A stretch of DNA of 64,000 bases from Chelydra serpentina (taxonomy: Eukaryota; Chordata; Testudines; Chelydridae): NCBI GenBank assembly GCA_037349315.1, contig JBAIAC010000008.1, positions 38,228,001 to 38,292,000 on the forward strand, in the 5' to 3' direction. Both the position numbers and the translations under genes were made by a program. The notes under the pieces are model-generated. The model did no database searches. It had not been told where the DNA came from and worked only from the letters and a program-made list of their open reading frames with translations. Below, piece after piece: positions 23,455-36,125 of this stretch. Within the stretch, counting starts at the first letter, position 1, and every line of letters begins with the position of its first letter.

Positions 23455-26025
23455 AACTGGAATTATATTAATCTACTGTATGTTTCAACTAATGGCATTC
23501 CCCTCTTTGGGTCAAATTCAGAAGTGCTGTAAGGTTCTGCTGGCCTCAGTGGATTTTGATACCACTTCTTAATGTGGCTGCTTGAATCCATAGCATCCTG
23601 ATGTTACAAAGAAACTGTCACAGCAGAGATCAAGAATAAGGGCTTAATTCTGAGAGGTCCTGAACCCTCATAACACCCATTGACTTCATGTACTCAAGGT
23701 CAAATGCTCTGTTCAGCACTTAATCCAAGTGGTCAGATGTGAAACCACAAAGCAGTTGTGGAATCATTCTATGGAGCCTGCAGTAGCCAGGGACTGCAGT
23801 AGGCTCCACAGTTCTCCACAGAGAAAAGGATGAGAGGTTTGCACACCACTGGATCATCTGGCTCTACCCCCTATCCAAGCCTACCCTTGCCTCATCTCCT
23901 CCTACATGGCAAGCTCTGTACCACTCAAATTATACATAACTCCCCAGATGCCTAGCTGAAAATGCACATTGATTCCACTTCTGATGGAACCTCCATAGCT
24001 GCATAGGCAGGGACAGGAGTTTCTCCTACAGCTGTAATCACTGCATTTGGTTCAGCTGAATGTTGTAAATGAAAGAGGAAAACGTATTATAAGTAGATAG
24101 TGATGGGCTTATGCCTGCTAAAGACAATGGGATTTATGCTACTGACTTTTGCAAGGGCAGAATTAGAGTCAAAATTTGCATGCTGCTTAAGTACCATTTT
24201 TCATCCAGTATTGGTGTCAATTTTCAGAACGGAGTTAACAAAAATGGACTCTGCAGACTTTACCTACTTCATTAGCTTTAAGCAAACTTACAGTTCCAAG
24301 TAAGTGTTACTCCCCAAAGAAACGCTCATGTTCACAGTTCTATTGATGCAAGCACTGGAAAAGCCCACTGAATTACACAAATACAGACAGAGGCTTTTTA
24401 GCAGTTAATGCACTTCTCTCTGGCTAAGCAGAAAGGGGCTATCAACCAGGGAGCCTTTTAAAGCTGTGCACTGCCCAAAAGATATCCAGAGCCAGTGGAA
24501 AATTTCCTTTTACTGTAGCAGAGACCAAGTAATTTAAAAAGCACAGCTCCCCAGCTGCCTCCCCTACCCACACCACATATCTATAGATGTTTAGGCAGGA
24601 GTAACACAGAGCCAGAAAATTCAGTGCAGAGCCAGAAACATAAAAATAAGTTTACATCTGGCATACCATTCAGCAGGGAAAGAGAGATCTCATCTGAAAG
24701 AATTTTACAATTCCTGAGATACTATGCAATGCCCTGGGAGCTGGCACTGCATGAACGTAAATTTGAAAACAACAAAAAGGTAATTTCCCGATGAATCAGT
24801 TGGGAGTGGATGTGCAGTGTCTAAGTCTAGAAGTTTACTAAATATGAAAGCTTAGGACTATTTTTAATGAACAGGGCCCTTTATAAGATATTTGTCTTAC
24901 CTCATCTTTACTTCATAATAACTGTATCACTGTTTTTACAGAGAATATGAAAGGAAGTGGGCCATTCAATATATATATTTAATTAGAGGAATGCTTCTGG
25001 ACTGCAAGTTTTAAATATGCACCTAGGTTATTCTTGGATATATGCATTTTCTTGTTTTATTTTTAGAATCCAGTGGAAAACCTCTCAGGTCAGTTACTTT
25101 CAGCAACAGTTTATGACATGTAGTGAATTAACTTGGGCTGTGAAGTCACCTTGGAAAACTCATCTCACTGGAAACATTAAAAAATGAAATAGGGAATGAA
25201 AGACTACACAAAGAAAAAATGGCGCTTTCACTAATCCCTTCTTAACACTGAGATTAGAGGTCATCAGAAATCTATAAACTTTGGGGGCCCCTGATTTTAG
25301 GGTTAAAGAAATATCTATGGACTCATTTGTCTTTACTAAATAAGGCTCTGATCCTGCAAATCTCCCACTGATTTCAAGGTTCAGGCTTAGGAAGCATGTG
25401 CCTTTGTGATTATGAAACCCAGAAGATGGAGTAAATGTTATATATTATCTTACTGAGCAGATGCGAAAATGCCTGGATACTATTTGCATATGTATGAGCT
25501 GGGGTGGGGGGAGAGTATAAAAGGTGTTGTATCAAAAATCATGCAACATTCTATAAAATGGAATGAAACTTACAAGTAATATGCACCAAGCAGATAAATA
25601 TCTTAGATGACACTTCCTCTCCTTGCATCATTCTAGCCCAGGAGCCTCTAGCTCATGTCCAGCAGAGGGAAACAAACACAATAAAAAAATCTCCATATAT
25701 TTTTAGAACAAAATGTAACAGGGTCAATCCAGTAGAATTGTAAAACACCTTGAATCAATACAACATATTCTTTAAATCAATGAATCTCATATTCTTAAAG
25801 TATTTTAGGGATTTAATCTCATTTTCAGTTAAAAACATGTAATCTAAGAAGCATCTTGTGTAAACTTCAAACGTACATATATAATAATTCGCCACTAAAT
25901 TTCTCACATGCTTAAAAATTCAGATTAAAGCATGTGGTCTGAGAAACAACATTAGGTAAATCCCCAAACAGATGCTTTGAGACACTTGACAGTAATGATA
26001 ATATAAAGAGAAGTACTTAATGGGT
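23455..26025. other. non-coding; small repeat halves and a promoter-like cluster
   Basis: Half copies of palindromic repeats occur near 23500 and 23645 (TTCTGAGAGGTCCTGAACCC). The rest shows no repeat ends. A cluster of promoter-like motifs at 25480-25523 is listed separately. Confidence 0.45.
25483..25523 (+). promoter_or_regulatory. octamer plus G-box plus TATA cluster
   Basis: ATTTGCAT (about 25483-25490), then GGGGTGGGGGG (25501-25511), then GTATAAAAGG (about 25515-25524) stand within about 40 bp in the order and spacing seen in TATA-type promoters. No exon or open frame follows, and no repeat was recognised around it. Could be chance in AT-rich DNA. Confidence 0.25.
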
Positions 26026-26144
26026 GGGGTTTTCAAAAGTGCTTATTTTTGGCCTAATTCTACTCCCTTTGAAGTCAATGATAAAACTCTTGTGGACTTC
26101 ACTGGCAGCAGTTAGGCCAATGCTGAGTCCTTTTGCAAATCCCT
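26026..26144. repeat. palindromic MITE, second copy of the 5386 family
   Basis: Left GGTTTTCAAAAGTGCTTATT and right AGTTAGGCCAATGCTGAGTC then CTTTTGCAAATCC; the ends face each other through TTTTSAAAA-type blocks. The middle CCTTTGAAGTCAATGATAAA matches the copy at 5386. Confidence 0.55.
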
Positions 26145-26149
26145 CCCCA

Positions 26150-26870
26150 TATGTTTAAGTCTGTTCCTACTGAAATGTTACTTCTCTAACTCCAGGCTTA
26201 GCTGAACAAAAGAAAACACTGCTCCTTTGAGACCAGAGAGCCAGAAGGAATCTGAATGAAAGGATAATAAAAGAGCAAGGAATAAAGGGCCAGAGTCTCA
26301 TCTGGTGCAAACACTGAAGTCACTAAAGCAATATGTACCACCTGAGGATCTGTACCACGTGCTTGATTAAATTTATTTTGGAACAGTTTGAGGGCCTGTG
26401 GATTTTTGTTGTTGTTTGCAATAGTAACAGGGAGGAAAATGTTTCATACTACTTTTATAATGCAATTATCCTTGTTAGGTAATGGATCTAGTTATAGCAA
26501 ATGAAGTGTAATCTACAAAAAGGCAATTACTCAAATAATTACCTTTTTAATTCTCAAACTCCCAAAAGAGCTAATATATTATGGATGCATGCATTATGGA
26601 TACAAAGTCAACTTCTTTCTTATGAATGTTGTAGCATTTTGTACTCAAAAGAACGTAGTTACATACTGCTATAGCTATATAATCGCTAACTGCGGTCCCC
26701 TTTTCAAGTTCAGTAGTAATGTGCCACATTTGAATAGATTGTGGTACTACATTACAAAATGAAAATATAGTTAAATTTGCATGTGTACAAGAGAAGATTA
26801 CCCAACACTCCTACATTGCCACTTTTTAAACAGGAGCTGAAGGACCATTGCATTAACTTTGCATTGAACA
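26150..26870. other. non-coding, nothing recognised
   Basis: AT-rich sequence without visible repeat ends. The 93-codon minus frame 26752-27033 runs across the LTR boundary and is spurious. Confidence 0.45.
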
Positions 26871-27301
26871 GGGTTGTGATGGAATGCACCCTGTAATCAC
26901 ACCCTACACACTGTTGTAGTGATCTTTGTACAAGGCATGACTTGTGAGGCATCATTTGAAAACTCATAACTTGCTGATCAGTAATATCATGGTAAAATGT
27001 ATGTAGCAACATTAGGAGTAAAGTTATGAACATGAGCTAAAATTATGACTAACGTGTGTTTCCCAAATAAGTCTGGGGAGTGGCTAGACCAGTTTCTCAA
27101 AGACAAAGGGCAAGCTGATGCTCCAGAGAGGAATCAACAATGCTGATGGGCCATCACTTATCAAGTGACCATTCTATTGCAAGAGAGGGGGTAGGTGAAA
27201 AGATCTGCATCTCAGTAAAGAAACAGCATCGGGTTTCCTCCTCCACCAGACCCTTTCTCTTGGTGCTCAGCTGAAAATGCTTTTCAAAGAAGGACTGAAA
27301 C

Positions 27302-27310
27302 TATAAAAAG
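27302..27310 (+). promoter_or_regulatory. TATA box of the LTR
   Basis: TATAAAAAG follows a GC-poor U3 region and lies about 290 bp before the AATAAA of the same LTR, the arrangement expected for U3 promoter and R polyadenylation signals. Confidence 0.55.
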
Positions 27311-27595
27311 GAGGGACAAACACCCCAAAGACCGCCCCCCCCTCTCCCTGCCCATCTCATTCTCTGCATTTGAGAAAACAAAGTAAACAGCCATTGGACT
27401 CTTGGGGAGGGGTCCTGACCTGAACATTTGGTCAGTAATGCTGTTGGACGCATGCGGTGAGAAACTTTGCTTTGAATCAAATATAGTTTGTTAAGATAGG
27501 CACTAGAAAAAGTTTTTATCTTTGTTTTTCTGTAACCATTTCTGACTTTTATGCCTCATTGCTTGTACTCACTTAAAATTTCTCTTTTTGTAGTT

Positions 27596-27601
27596 AATAA
27601 A
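27596..27601 (+). terminator. polyadenylation signal of the LTR
   Basis: AATAAA within GTTAATAAACTTGTTTTATT, followed by a T- and GT-rich stretch (27606-27640) typical of downstream processing elements. Confidence 0.5.
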
Positions 27602-27798
27602 CTTGTTTTATTGTTTTACCTAATCCACTGTGTTTTACTTAAAGTGTCTGGGTAACTCCATTTAAGGTGGCAAGTTGGTATATATTATTCCCCTAAAGGA
27701 ATAACAGACTTAATATTCTTTGACTATCTGGGAGAGGCCTGGGTAGTACAGGATATACATTTCTGGGGTAAATTCTGGGACTGGGGATATGTTGGAGT

Positions 27799-27872
27799 CA
27801 CCCTGCATAATAACCAACACCCTGCATAATAACCAACATCATAACCTGCATAATAACCAACATAATAACCCA
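27799..27872. repeat. minisatellite, unit CCTGCATAATAACCAACA
   Basis: Three full units and a partial one, of about 19-24 bp, differ by small insertions. The minus frame over it (27724-27945) consequently encodes a Gly-Tyr-rich repeat that is not a protein. Too few and irregular units, with no spacers, for a CRISPR array. Confidence 0.85.
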
Positions 27873-28089
27873 GAACCAACCATTTCTGGGTTAAACCAGA
27901 GTGTAACCCAACTGTGGGTGGCAGGCTGTAGTTACACACAGACACTCAGGGTGTGGCTTGCCTGGGAGTTTGACTGTGAGGAGCCCAAGTGGTAGCTAGT
28001 ACCAGCAAGGTATTGTAAGGCATTCAAAGTTTCAGAACAGGGGTGACACAGCCCCTCACTGGATTGCATCCCAGTATATCATAAGTGTA

Positions 28090-31000
28090 CAGGCTATGTG
28101 GGAAATTTCATGAACTGAACTTTTACGCTTCCCTTTCCTGTGTCTTATGACTTGTCTACCTTCCCATATTCTAATAGGTCCTACTGATGATTCATTTTTT
28201 GGCACCCTTCTTTTCTGGTGGGTGACCAAGTAGACTGCTTCCTCTCTCTGGTCTCAACAACTGAGTAACGTAAACTAGTAACCTTTCTGGTGGCTCTTTC
28301 CACCACAGTGCTGTTGGGCCAAATATAGGAAAGTAGTTTAACATGATTTATATAAAACAAGAAAAACTGGTTAGTAGATAAAAAGGCAAACACAGAATGG
28401 CAATGAAAAATTAAAGTTCCGGAATAGTAAGAGCCTACTTCTTTGGAGGAAGATAAAATACTCACTTGCCAGTATTGCTGCAGAATGTCCTATTTGTGAT
28501 ATTAGGATGGTATTTTCTAAAGCATTCAGTCCTGGAATATGATGGAAGTTTTACCACTGAATGGGAGCAGTTAGGCCAGTGCTGAGTGCTTTTGAAAACC
28601 TCAGTTAACTTCTTGCTCACTTTACAAACCTGTTTCAGGTGGAACTGATAGAAAAATGGGGAAGCAGTGCTGTGAAAAATTTCAAAGTTGTTTGCATTTT
28701 ACAGGATTGATATGGATGAATTTTCCAATTTTTCATGATGTTCTCACTGAAAATAGAATTCTCAATAAACTAATTTCTTTTAAATGTTGCAGAAAATTAT
28801 GCAAAAATTGGAAAGCAGTGATAATGTCAACAATTTTTTATGCCCGCTTTTGTTTTTGGGAAAAGGCCTATCAATTGCTTTAATCTGAGGATTTCAAACA
28901 TGGATAGAAGAACCTAGCAGAGTTTGAGGATTTGCCTCTTGAAGACCTCTTTGGGTTTGCAATACGAGTGAGTTTTCAGACCTTCTGTACAGGTATTTTG
29001 AGCCGGTGCAGTATGTCCCTGTACTTAGATTGCAATATGTCCATGACAGCAGTTAGTTTTCTAAAGTGGCAACTGTTGGTAAATGTGGACTTTTAATGAC
29101 TATACATTATCTACACTTTTCAGGACACATTTACCACAAAATTATATATATTAACCACACTGTAGTGACACAGCAATGTACTTACATTAGTTGCATGTGT
29201 TTTGTATTGTAACAGGAGTGTAAATGGCATTGATAATGGGAATACACAGATGTCAGTAAGGCTAATGGGATTCTTTCAGTGTAAATGTTTATATTTAATT
29301 ACCTGTTTATACAAGGTTTGAAAATGTAAAATTCTCTATCTGTGCTACTTCTTATTATAATAATGATTAATAATAACTCCCCAATATCACTGAAGTTATC
29401 AACATCCTCAACTGACTGGCACCTTTTCATGAAAGACTAGATAAGGAAATACAGTGTGAAAGCAGGGCTTCATTACCTTGAGATTCTAGTGAGAGAACAT
29501 GGTAAGGAGGATACAAATCCCTATAGAGGCTAGCCTCTTTCTTAGAAATCTCCTCTTATGCGGCTGGCTGGCTAACTATCTCCAAAGCAAATAGAACTGT
29601 CCAAAGGAGGGACTGAGATTAGTTTAAGTGAACTGAAAAACCTTAAAGCCTAAAACCTGACTCTGAAATCTGATCTCTGTGGGGTGGAGGGTGGGAGGGG
29701 GAAACCGGTGAAAACTAACATGGCTCCATATAGCTGGAGGCAATGTGATGGTGAATGCAGAATCAGGATCTTTAGTGTTTAATGGGAGATGGCTAAATTC
29801 AGGGTTCTGTCTTTCTGATGAAAGAATGAAACTCATAAGACAATCAGGTGCATTCATTACATTTCAGCAATAAAAGTATGATACAAGAGCTATGTATTAC
29901 TATTATTTCTCATTCTATCACTAAGGTATAAGAGGGAGACACATACAAGCCTCAACTTTGCAGGTAAATAAAAGTAGAGCTTTTTTTTTCTAATGCTCTC
30001 CTTCCAATTGTATTAAACATACTGTGTATTCTCATAGAGGCCCCCTCCTTTGTGGCTACAGAGGGCACCAGGCACAAAGAAGTCTATATAGTTCTGCTAT
30101 GTAAGGAAGAATAGAATTCAGGAGGCCTGGCAGAGGATATGCACTCTATGGGGGTTCTTTCTGCATCACTGCAGAGGTGTGTTTGGAGGGAGATAGTGGG
30201 TTTGTGACTATGATGACCAAAAGGCATTCCTCCTCCTCCCCCATATAAGGGGATGCATGGACTTCAGAAGATACTGTAGCCCTGAGACATCAACAGGAGT
30301 CATGAAGCAGCTATGTGGCCTGGGGAGGGGACTATTCTGTCCTACTCCACCTCTGTGGAGCCAAGTCCATTTACTCTGGCTGAATGCATGGGGAAGCACA
30401 TCATCCCCTTGATGAAATGAGATTAACAGGTGTATCTATTGTTTTACAGAGGTTCCCCTTTAAATTAAAGTGAGAGATGATTGCTTATAGTAAATAAATT
30501 AATACATAGATCTCTCACTTCTCTCTACCAGATGAGCTGCCTATCTTGTTTTCAAACCATCATCCTCTCTCTTTGAAGTTGAACTCCTCCTCCTTCTGCT
30601 GCTTTTACTCATAAATTATATATGTTCTTGTTCCAAAACTTCTGCACTCAGTCATACACTTCAAACACCACTTACCTCTGTGGCTTGCAGCTGTATGCAT
30701 TCATAGTGATATAAGGCAATTTTGTTCCCTTGAATAGGTTGCTATGCCTTTATGACATGCACTTCCGAAGAGAAGATACCCCCTGCAAACTGTGTGGGAG
30801 CCTTGCAGATTTGTACCTGGTGTTGTGATACATATCTGCCACATTGTAGAGGTTTTCCCTGCCAAAACATTCCTGAGGCTAATGGCAGGACTTAACTTAT
30901 GAAAATCAATCTGAACAGTCAATAGAGAATTATGCTGCAAAGATGGAGCAGTTCATTGGCTGTTTGAATCTTGTGGTGTCCAGCTCCCAATAACAGATAC

Positions 31001-31545
31001 AGCTGTCATCTTCATTTGTGGTCTCCACAGGAAATAAAGCACTAAAAAAGTGCAGAGAACAGGCAAGAAAGTCTTGTTACATGTGGCAAATTGTGATCTC
31101 ACATTAACCTGGCAACTTTGCCAGAATCAATAAACAACATTAGATTTATGCTGGTGTAAATGTGAATTTGATGCTTGTTTGGTCTCTGAACCAAATCCCC
31201 AAATCCTAAATGGAAAGCAAGGGTATTGACTTACAAGGGAGTCTTTCCATTGATATCAGTGGGCTTTCAACTGGGATCATAGTTGTAAGCTGCCAATACA
31301 TTACAAATGACTATCCTTTCCTATTAATTCCTCCTCAACCCCACTGCAACCATGTCTAAAGGAAATTAGCAGCTGCAAATTATTAGGTGAAGGGCCAGTG
31401 GTGAGTGGTGCTATTTATTTACTGATGTATTTTAAAAAAGATTCAGACCACATGATCTCATTACTGCTGCTCAGATCCTTCATCCCCAGATTGCCTCCAA
31501 ATAGTAGTGTTGCCTTAAATTTGATAATAGCAAAGAATTGAGCCT
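28090..31545. other. non-coding; one MITE half at 28506-28606
   Basis: The half MITE carries CACTGAATGGGAGCAGTTAG then GGCCAGTGCTGAGTGCTTTT, as in the copies at 5386 and 26026. Otherwise I see nothing. The frames at 28181-28465, 29624-29857 and 30701-30940 (all minus) and 28656-28883 (plus) are unrecognised. Confidence 0.45.
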
Positions 31546-31549
31546 AAAC

Positions 31550-31640
31550 TCTTTGAAACAGGAACAGTGTATTTATATGTATTGGTCTAGTGCCTAACAC
31601 AATAATAATAATAGAATCTGGAATGAACCAATGTCTGTCT
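31550..31640 (-). repeat. fragment of ancient repeat (20255 family)
   Basis: GTGTATTTATATGTATTGGTC followed by TAGTGCCTAACACAATAATA fits the reverse complement of the GCTAGG-block region of the repeat at 20255. Weak match judged by eye. Confidence 0.3.
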
Positions 31641-31649
31641 GTCTAGAAC

Positions 31650-32735
31650 TATGAAGGATTTTTTTTAAACAAAGAAGAATATTGATTTTTTTCTCCAGTT
31701 TGAGGGAGTTTGTTTCCAACTGCTGCAAGTGGATGACATATCCCTCAGGTTTAGACTGATTTTGAAATGAAGTAGAATACTTTCTCTTTAGTAAAGGGCT
31801 TTTTTTTCTTCTTTAAAGGTAACCAACTACATCCAAAGAAATCTTCACAATAGGTCTGAAGTCTGTTAGTGGTGGATTATTGGGAAGGGAGTAATTCAAA
31901 AAGAAGTTCTTTGAAAGAAGTAGGTCAAAAAAGCAGTCTCAATACTTAACCATAGATCTTTTCTAAGGAGCAGAAAGCTTCTTTGTTGCAAAAACCTGAC
32001 AGGATAAAGTCTTTGGCCAGTTCCAAACCCTATTGAAGTCAATAGGTGTTTCTCAATTGGCTTTGCTCCGGGCCCAGTGATAGGAAGGAGAACGTAATCA
32101 AAACAGGGATCAGTGTGGAATATATTTAACTTTTGGGGGAAAGAGCATTTCTGTATATTGTAGAGAGAGAGTTTGTGATAGTGGTGCCCTCTCTCCTGGT
32201 ACAAATGAAGCACCCTCTTTCAAAATAGGTCCTCAGTTTGGCTGAATGAAATGTCCTTTTCCGCCGCTAACTTCCCACAGGAAAAAGCAACTATGTTTCT
32301 CTTCACTCACAAACTGTCAGTCATGCAGCAGTGAACATAGACACCAGATGAGTTACTTTTCTTTCAACTCTAATCTCTGTTCATAGTGACAAAGAAATCA
32401 TAAAAATCAGTCCAATTCTGACTCTTAAAATCTTCTGTGAGTTTATTTGGGGGAGGAAAAAGAAAAAATAGGATGTTTAGGATACCAAATTAGGGGGAAT
32501 TAAAGTTATAAGTATAAATCAGCTAAGTCAAAGAATTCCTGCCTCTGAGTGGGGAAAGGGGGATCAGATGACCAAGAAGGCTGCCTGATTCCTGGTTTCC
32601 TCATCCCCCACACACTAATCCTCATCAGTTAAGGGCTTCCAAGTATCTAAACTGTCACTTTCTGTAAGAAATTTAGTAATTAGGCTAGGGAGACTCTTTT
32701 TCTTGGGTTATTTTGAATGCTGCTGGGAAAAATAG
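31650..32735. other. non-coding, nothing recognised
   Basis: The 105-codon minus frame 31896-32213 shows no known motif. The stretch ends where L1 ORF1 similarity begins. Confidence 0.45.
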
Positions 32736-32739
32736 AAAT

Positions 32740-33510
32740 GCAGAATGATCCAAGCCTGAGTCTCCAAAGAAAGATAAGGCTGAGGAAACCCAGCAATCTC
32801 TCACACAGGACTTTGCAGCTATGAAGGACTTTCTAACGACCAAATTGTATGTTTATCTCAAGATATGCATGAGCTCTCTAAAGATATGAGAGAAGTCAAA
32901 GCTTGTTTGACCGATTTACATAATGAACTATGAAAAACTACCATAGAACTGAAGGACGTTAAAATAAAGAATGCTTCCTTAAGGCAAAGACTAACCAGTC
33001 TTGAGGCGAAACAAGAAGATCTTGAACACAGAGTGCGCAGGAATAATTTGCGGTAACTGGGGGTCCCTGAAGAGCTGGAAGGAAAACACATGATTAGCTT
33101 TCTCTAGAATACACTCTCTGAGGTACTGGGATTGGATCCTGGATTATCTCCCCTGGAGACTGAAAGGGCTCATCAAGTGGCAGGGGCCAAAAAGTGAGAG
33201 AAAAATAATAACCCCAGGCCCATCATTTTAAAATTGCCCAGATTTTAATGACGAAGTTAAGCTGATGTTTGCTGCTAGGCAAAAAGGAACTCAAGTATAA
33301 GGATTTAAAATTTTCTTTGTATCCAGACTTCTCTGTAAATTTAAGCAAGAAGAGAGCAGCATTTAATGGCATCAAATTAGGATCAGATATTAAATACAGT
33401 CTTAAATATCCTGTGATCTTCATAATGAAGCTGACAGACTCTGAAATACTTCAATACCCCATCGGATGCTTGGCAACCGCTACAGGAATTGAGACCAGAT
33501 CTCACTAAAG
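32740..33510 (+). pseudogene. L1 ORF1 (nucleic-acid chaperone) remnant
   Basis: A coiled-coil-like stretch (MREVKACLTDLHNEL, then LRQRLTSLEAKQEDLEHR; about 32888-33030) precedes RRNNLR and GVPEEL, the usual start of the L1 ORF1 RNA-recognition domain. After LDPGLSPLETERAHQVAGA (near 33185) phases change several times, then the frame 33269-33508 carries YPDFSVNLSKKRAAFNGIK and KYSLKYPVIF, matching the C-terminal domain of L1 ORF1 proteins. Stops at 32932, near 33055 and 33106 break it. The protein normally binds L1 RNA as a trimer; this copy cannot be made. Confidence 0.75.
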
Positions 33511-33514
33511 GTAA

Positions 33515-34330
33515 CAGCATGATCCTCTCATAAAGGAAAAAAAAAAAGGAGATTATAAATCTCAAAGAAAAGGAACTGTGACTGGGAAAACCAAGTAACC
33601 CATGTACATATATCTGATATATTTAATAGTGCTATAGGGTTTAAGTAGTACTGTTAGACAAGATATTTAGTATAGCTTCATAATCAATACTTTCAATATA
33701 TTGATAAGCCAACATATGAATATATAGATATGGTTAATAACTATATCACTTTTATCTCCTTATTTCTACTTAAATTTATATCTATATTTATGTCTATTTA
33801 TATGTTTATAATATATACATATGCTAATATATTCATAACTATTTATTTACATGTTCTTTGTGGCTACTTTATCACTTTATATGGCCAATTGTATGTCTAT
33901 TTCTACATTTCTACCCATATATTTATATGTATGTGATAATAATATATTCATATTTATTTGCATATATATAATTTGTCACTTAATGTTTAACTTTTTTATT
34001 AATCTATTGTCATAAATATGTATGTACCATGTGCATATCATTTATATACTATTACTTATTCAGTCCTATCTATGAAGCAATAGCTTTCATTCCTTTATAT
34101 AACCTGGCACATGTAGAAATTTGGTAAATATGGGTATACTTCTGACAGATTCCTAATTTATATTGTGCATGGGGGGAGGGAGGATAGGAGCAAGCATATA
34201 CCATCTGAAGTCTGAATGTGCTTGTATTGGAAGTCTGGAATGCTGAGGGTTAGGTGGGTAGTGTATGGGGTTTGTTTGTTTGGGAGGATGTTTGCATGGA
34301 GAGGCACTCGGAGGCTCTCAATCTATTGGG
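33515..34330. repeat. AT-rich low-complexity spacer between L1 ORF1 and ORF2
   Basis: From about 33590 to 34080 the sequence is dominated by TATATTTA and TATTTATATGT-like words; the 68-codon frame 33730-33936 over it is Ile/Tyr/Phe-only low complexity. From 34150 to 34330 it becomes G-rich (GGGGGGAGGGAGGATAGGAG, TTTGTTTGTTTGGGAGGATG). Usual L1 inter-ORF spacers are far shorter, so this may be an expanded tandem or another insertion. Confidence 0.6.
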
Positions 34331-34364
34331 TGTCAATTTGCAGCTAAACAATCACTGATTTTTC

Positions 34365-34416
34365 ATGAACTCTATCACGTTCTGTTACTGGAATGTATAG
34401 GGGCTTAATGTACCCA
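34365..34416 (+). pseudogene. L1 ORF2 endonuclease N-terminus (segment 1)
   Basis: Encodes ITFCYWNV, an in-frame TAG, then GLNVP. This matches the start of L1 ORF2 endonucleases (xWNVRGLNxP), where the Asn is catalytic. The TAG replaces the usual Arg codon. The reading is cut by the LTR at 34417. Confidence 0.6.
34412..34416 (+). repeat. LTR target-site duplication, left copy
   Basis: ACCCA here, ACCCT at 35258-35262; four of five bases agree. Joining the flanks once restores the expected L1 reading phase (GLNVP directly followed by SKKIKYLK). Confidence 0.55.
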
Positions 34417-35257
34417 TGTTGTGGGGCAAGCATGCCCTGTCATCCTCTGGGGTAGGAGGAAGGGTGTTTTAGCCCTGTGGCTGAATCCAACTGGCCTAAT
34501 GGCCAGAGTCAATAAAGCGGTCTTCCTAAACAGGGTCATGTGGCCTAGTGCCAAGAGTCAGTAGGACTGCCATCCCCTTGCAGGGCTGTGGGGGCTAAGG
34601 GCCAGAGTCAATTGGACTGCCCTCTGTCACAGGACTAGGTAATCTAAAGACCAGAGTAAATATAGCTGCCCTTTGTTGCAGGATTGTGTGGCCAAATAGC
34701 CAAAGGGGTTTGGGCCACCACCCAAGGGGGGGATGGCCAGGATAAGGGGACCCAGATGCTCAATATTCCACTGAGTCCCAGCACAGGGTCCTGTCAGCAG
34801 TGAGTGTACTCACCACTAGGTCAGCGGGGATCCAACCAAAACATGTAGACTTAGTTCGCAGTCCTACAACCAAATCACTGGCTAGTCCTCCTGAGCTGCT
34901 TCTTACCTTGTCTTCCAGTGATGTGGTCCACCATTCTCATGGGCCTCCACGGTCTCTGGCCTGTGAAGCTTCTGATGGTCATGATGCCTTCTGGGTGTCT
35001 GTAGGTAACTGGGTATCTGCCCAGGTCTTGGCGGGCTCGACCTCTGCAGCCTGAAGCTCTGGCAGCTCCTTGGAGGGAGCTTGCATGGCACATCCTCTCT
35101 CCTCGGCAATCTCTCCTGAATAAGCTGGGCTACTCCATTTTATACTGCTGCTCCAGTTGGAGCATGCACAGCAGGGACAAGGAGGCACTGCTTCCTCTGC
35201 CCACAGTACGGGGTTAGCCCCTCCTTGTCCCATGCAGGGCAAGTGCACCCCATCACA
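34417..35257 (-). mobile_element. solo LTR, 841 bp, inside L1 ORF2
   Basis: Starts TGTTGTGGGG and ends CCCCATCACA (TG...CA), flanked by a near-perfect 5-bp duplication. On the minus strand TATAAAATGG (35144-35135) lies about 113 bp from the 5' end, so the LTR is probably read on that strand with a short U3. An AATAAA occurs on the plus strand near 34511, leaving some doubt. The distal half holds a ~50-bp tandem repeat (34489-34705). The clusters of frames at 34800-35275 on both strands are artefacts of this GC-richer LTR. Confidence 0.7.
34489..34705. repeat. ~50-bp imperfect tandem repeat in the LTR
   Basis: Four and a half units, each with a GGCC...(A)GAGTCAAT core followed by GGACTGCC and CAGGG. 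Unit edges fall near 34492, 34540, 34590, 34640 and 34687. Units are diverged from one another, so the array is not a recent expansion. Confidence 0.7.
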
Positions 35258-36117
35258 ACCCTCCAAGAAAATCAAATATTTGAAGCACTTAAAATCAAAT
35301 GGATGTCATACAGCTTTCCTTCAGGAGACCCACTTAAGGAATCAAGGTACAGACAGAATTTTAAAAAAAACCTATGGATGGGGATTGGAATGCTATCATG
35401 GATGATATCATAAACAAATCTCAATATTCTAGGTGAAAATATCAGGCCTTTGCAAACCATCCATTATCCCTACTGAATTATATTGAACTAATGGATATTT
35501 GGAGACTGAAGCATCCTACAAAATATGACTATACATTGCTCCCAATGGTTCATGCCTCCTATTCCAGATTAGATTTTGTTATCGTATCTAAGGTGCTAGC
35601 TTCTGCGTGTTCGGAGGCAGAAGTCGGTAATATCATCTCTAATCATGCTCCAATTTCTCCTCACATAAATACTGGTCACAGTGCTAAAAGATCCTTGAGA
35701 TGGGAGTTAAACATACTTTTACCTAGAGAACCTAAATTTCTTCAAGTGATTTAAACATTCATAACCAACTTCTTGAAGGAAAATACAAATACTCTCTTCT
35801 CTATTACAACTTTATGGGAGCACTGAAGGCTGCCTTAAAGAGAGAATTCATAAAATTTGTATCTGAAAAGAAGAAAGAAATGAATTACCTAATTCTTTGG
35901 TGGAGGAGGCAGCAAAGTTTGAGGGGAAAAAAACCACAACAAAGACTGAGAATAATGAGCTTTTGCACTCCTCAAAATACAAATACTATGGATATATGTC
36001 CACTCAAACTGAATTCATGCTTAAGAAAGTTAAATGGAGGCATATGAGGAGTAAAGCAGGCAAAATCCTAGCAAGGAAAAGTAAAATGGCGTCATCCAAT
36101 ACCATTATATCCACATT
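35258..36117 (+). pseudogene. L1 ORF2 endonuclease and linker (segment 2)
   Basis: AFLQETHLR near 35315-35340 holds the catalytic Glu motif (QETH). MDIWRLKHPTKYDYT and HASYSRLDFVIVSK (35491-35590) match the later endonuclease. The final SDH motif appears as SNHAPI near 35638, so the catalytic Asp is lost to Asn. The linker follows (KTENNELLHSSKYKYY, then RSKAGKILARKSK near 36050). About 60-70 residues seem to be missing between 35405 and 35490 and several frames are needed, so the copy is dead. Confidence 0.75.
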
Positions 36118-36125
36118 GCTATAGG
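36118..36125 (+). repeat. MITE target-site duplication, left copy
   Basis: GCTATAGG here and GCTACAGG at 36336-36343; seven of eight bases agree. Confidence 0.75.

Larger units (their letters stand above)
26877..28081 (+). mobile_element. LTR (solo) of an LTR retroelement, about 1.2 kb
   Basis: Starts TGATGGAATGCACC and ends GGATTGCATCCCAGTATATCA, so the two ends form the short TG...CA inverted termini of an LTR. Internal order fits U3-R-U5: TATAAAAAG at 27302-27310 and AATAAA at 27596-27601, about 290 bp apart, followed by a GT/T-rich stretch. No adjacent primer-binding site, gag-pol-like frame or second LTR is visible, so it is a solo LTR. The flanks do not give a convincing duplication, suggesting age. 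A 20-bp-unit minisatellite lies at 27799-27872. The family (endogenous retrovirus or Gypsy) is undetermined. Confidence 0.65.
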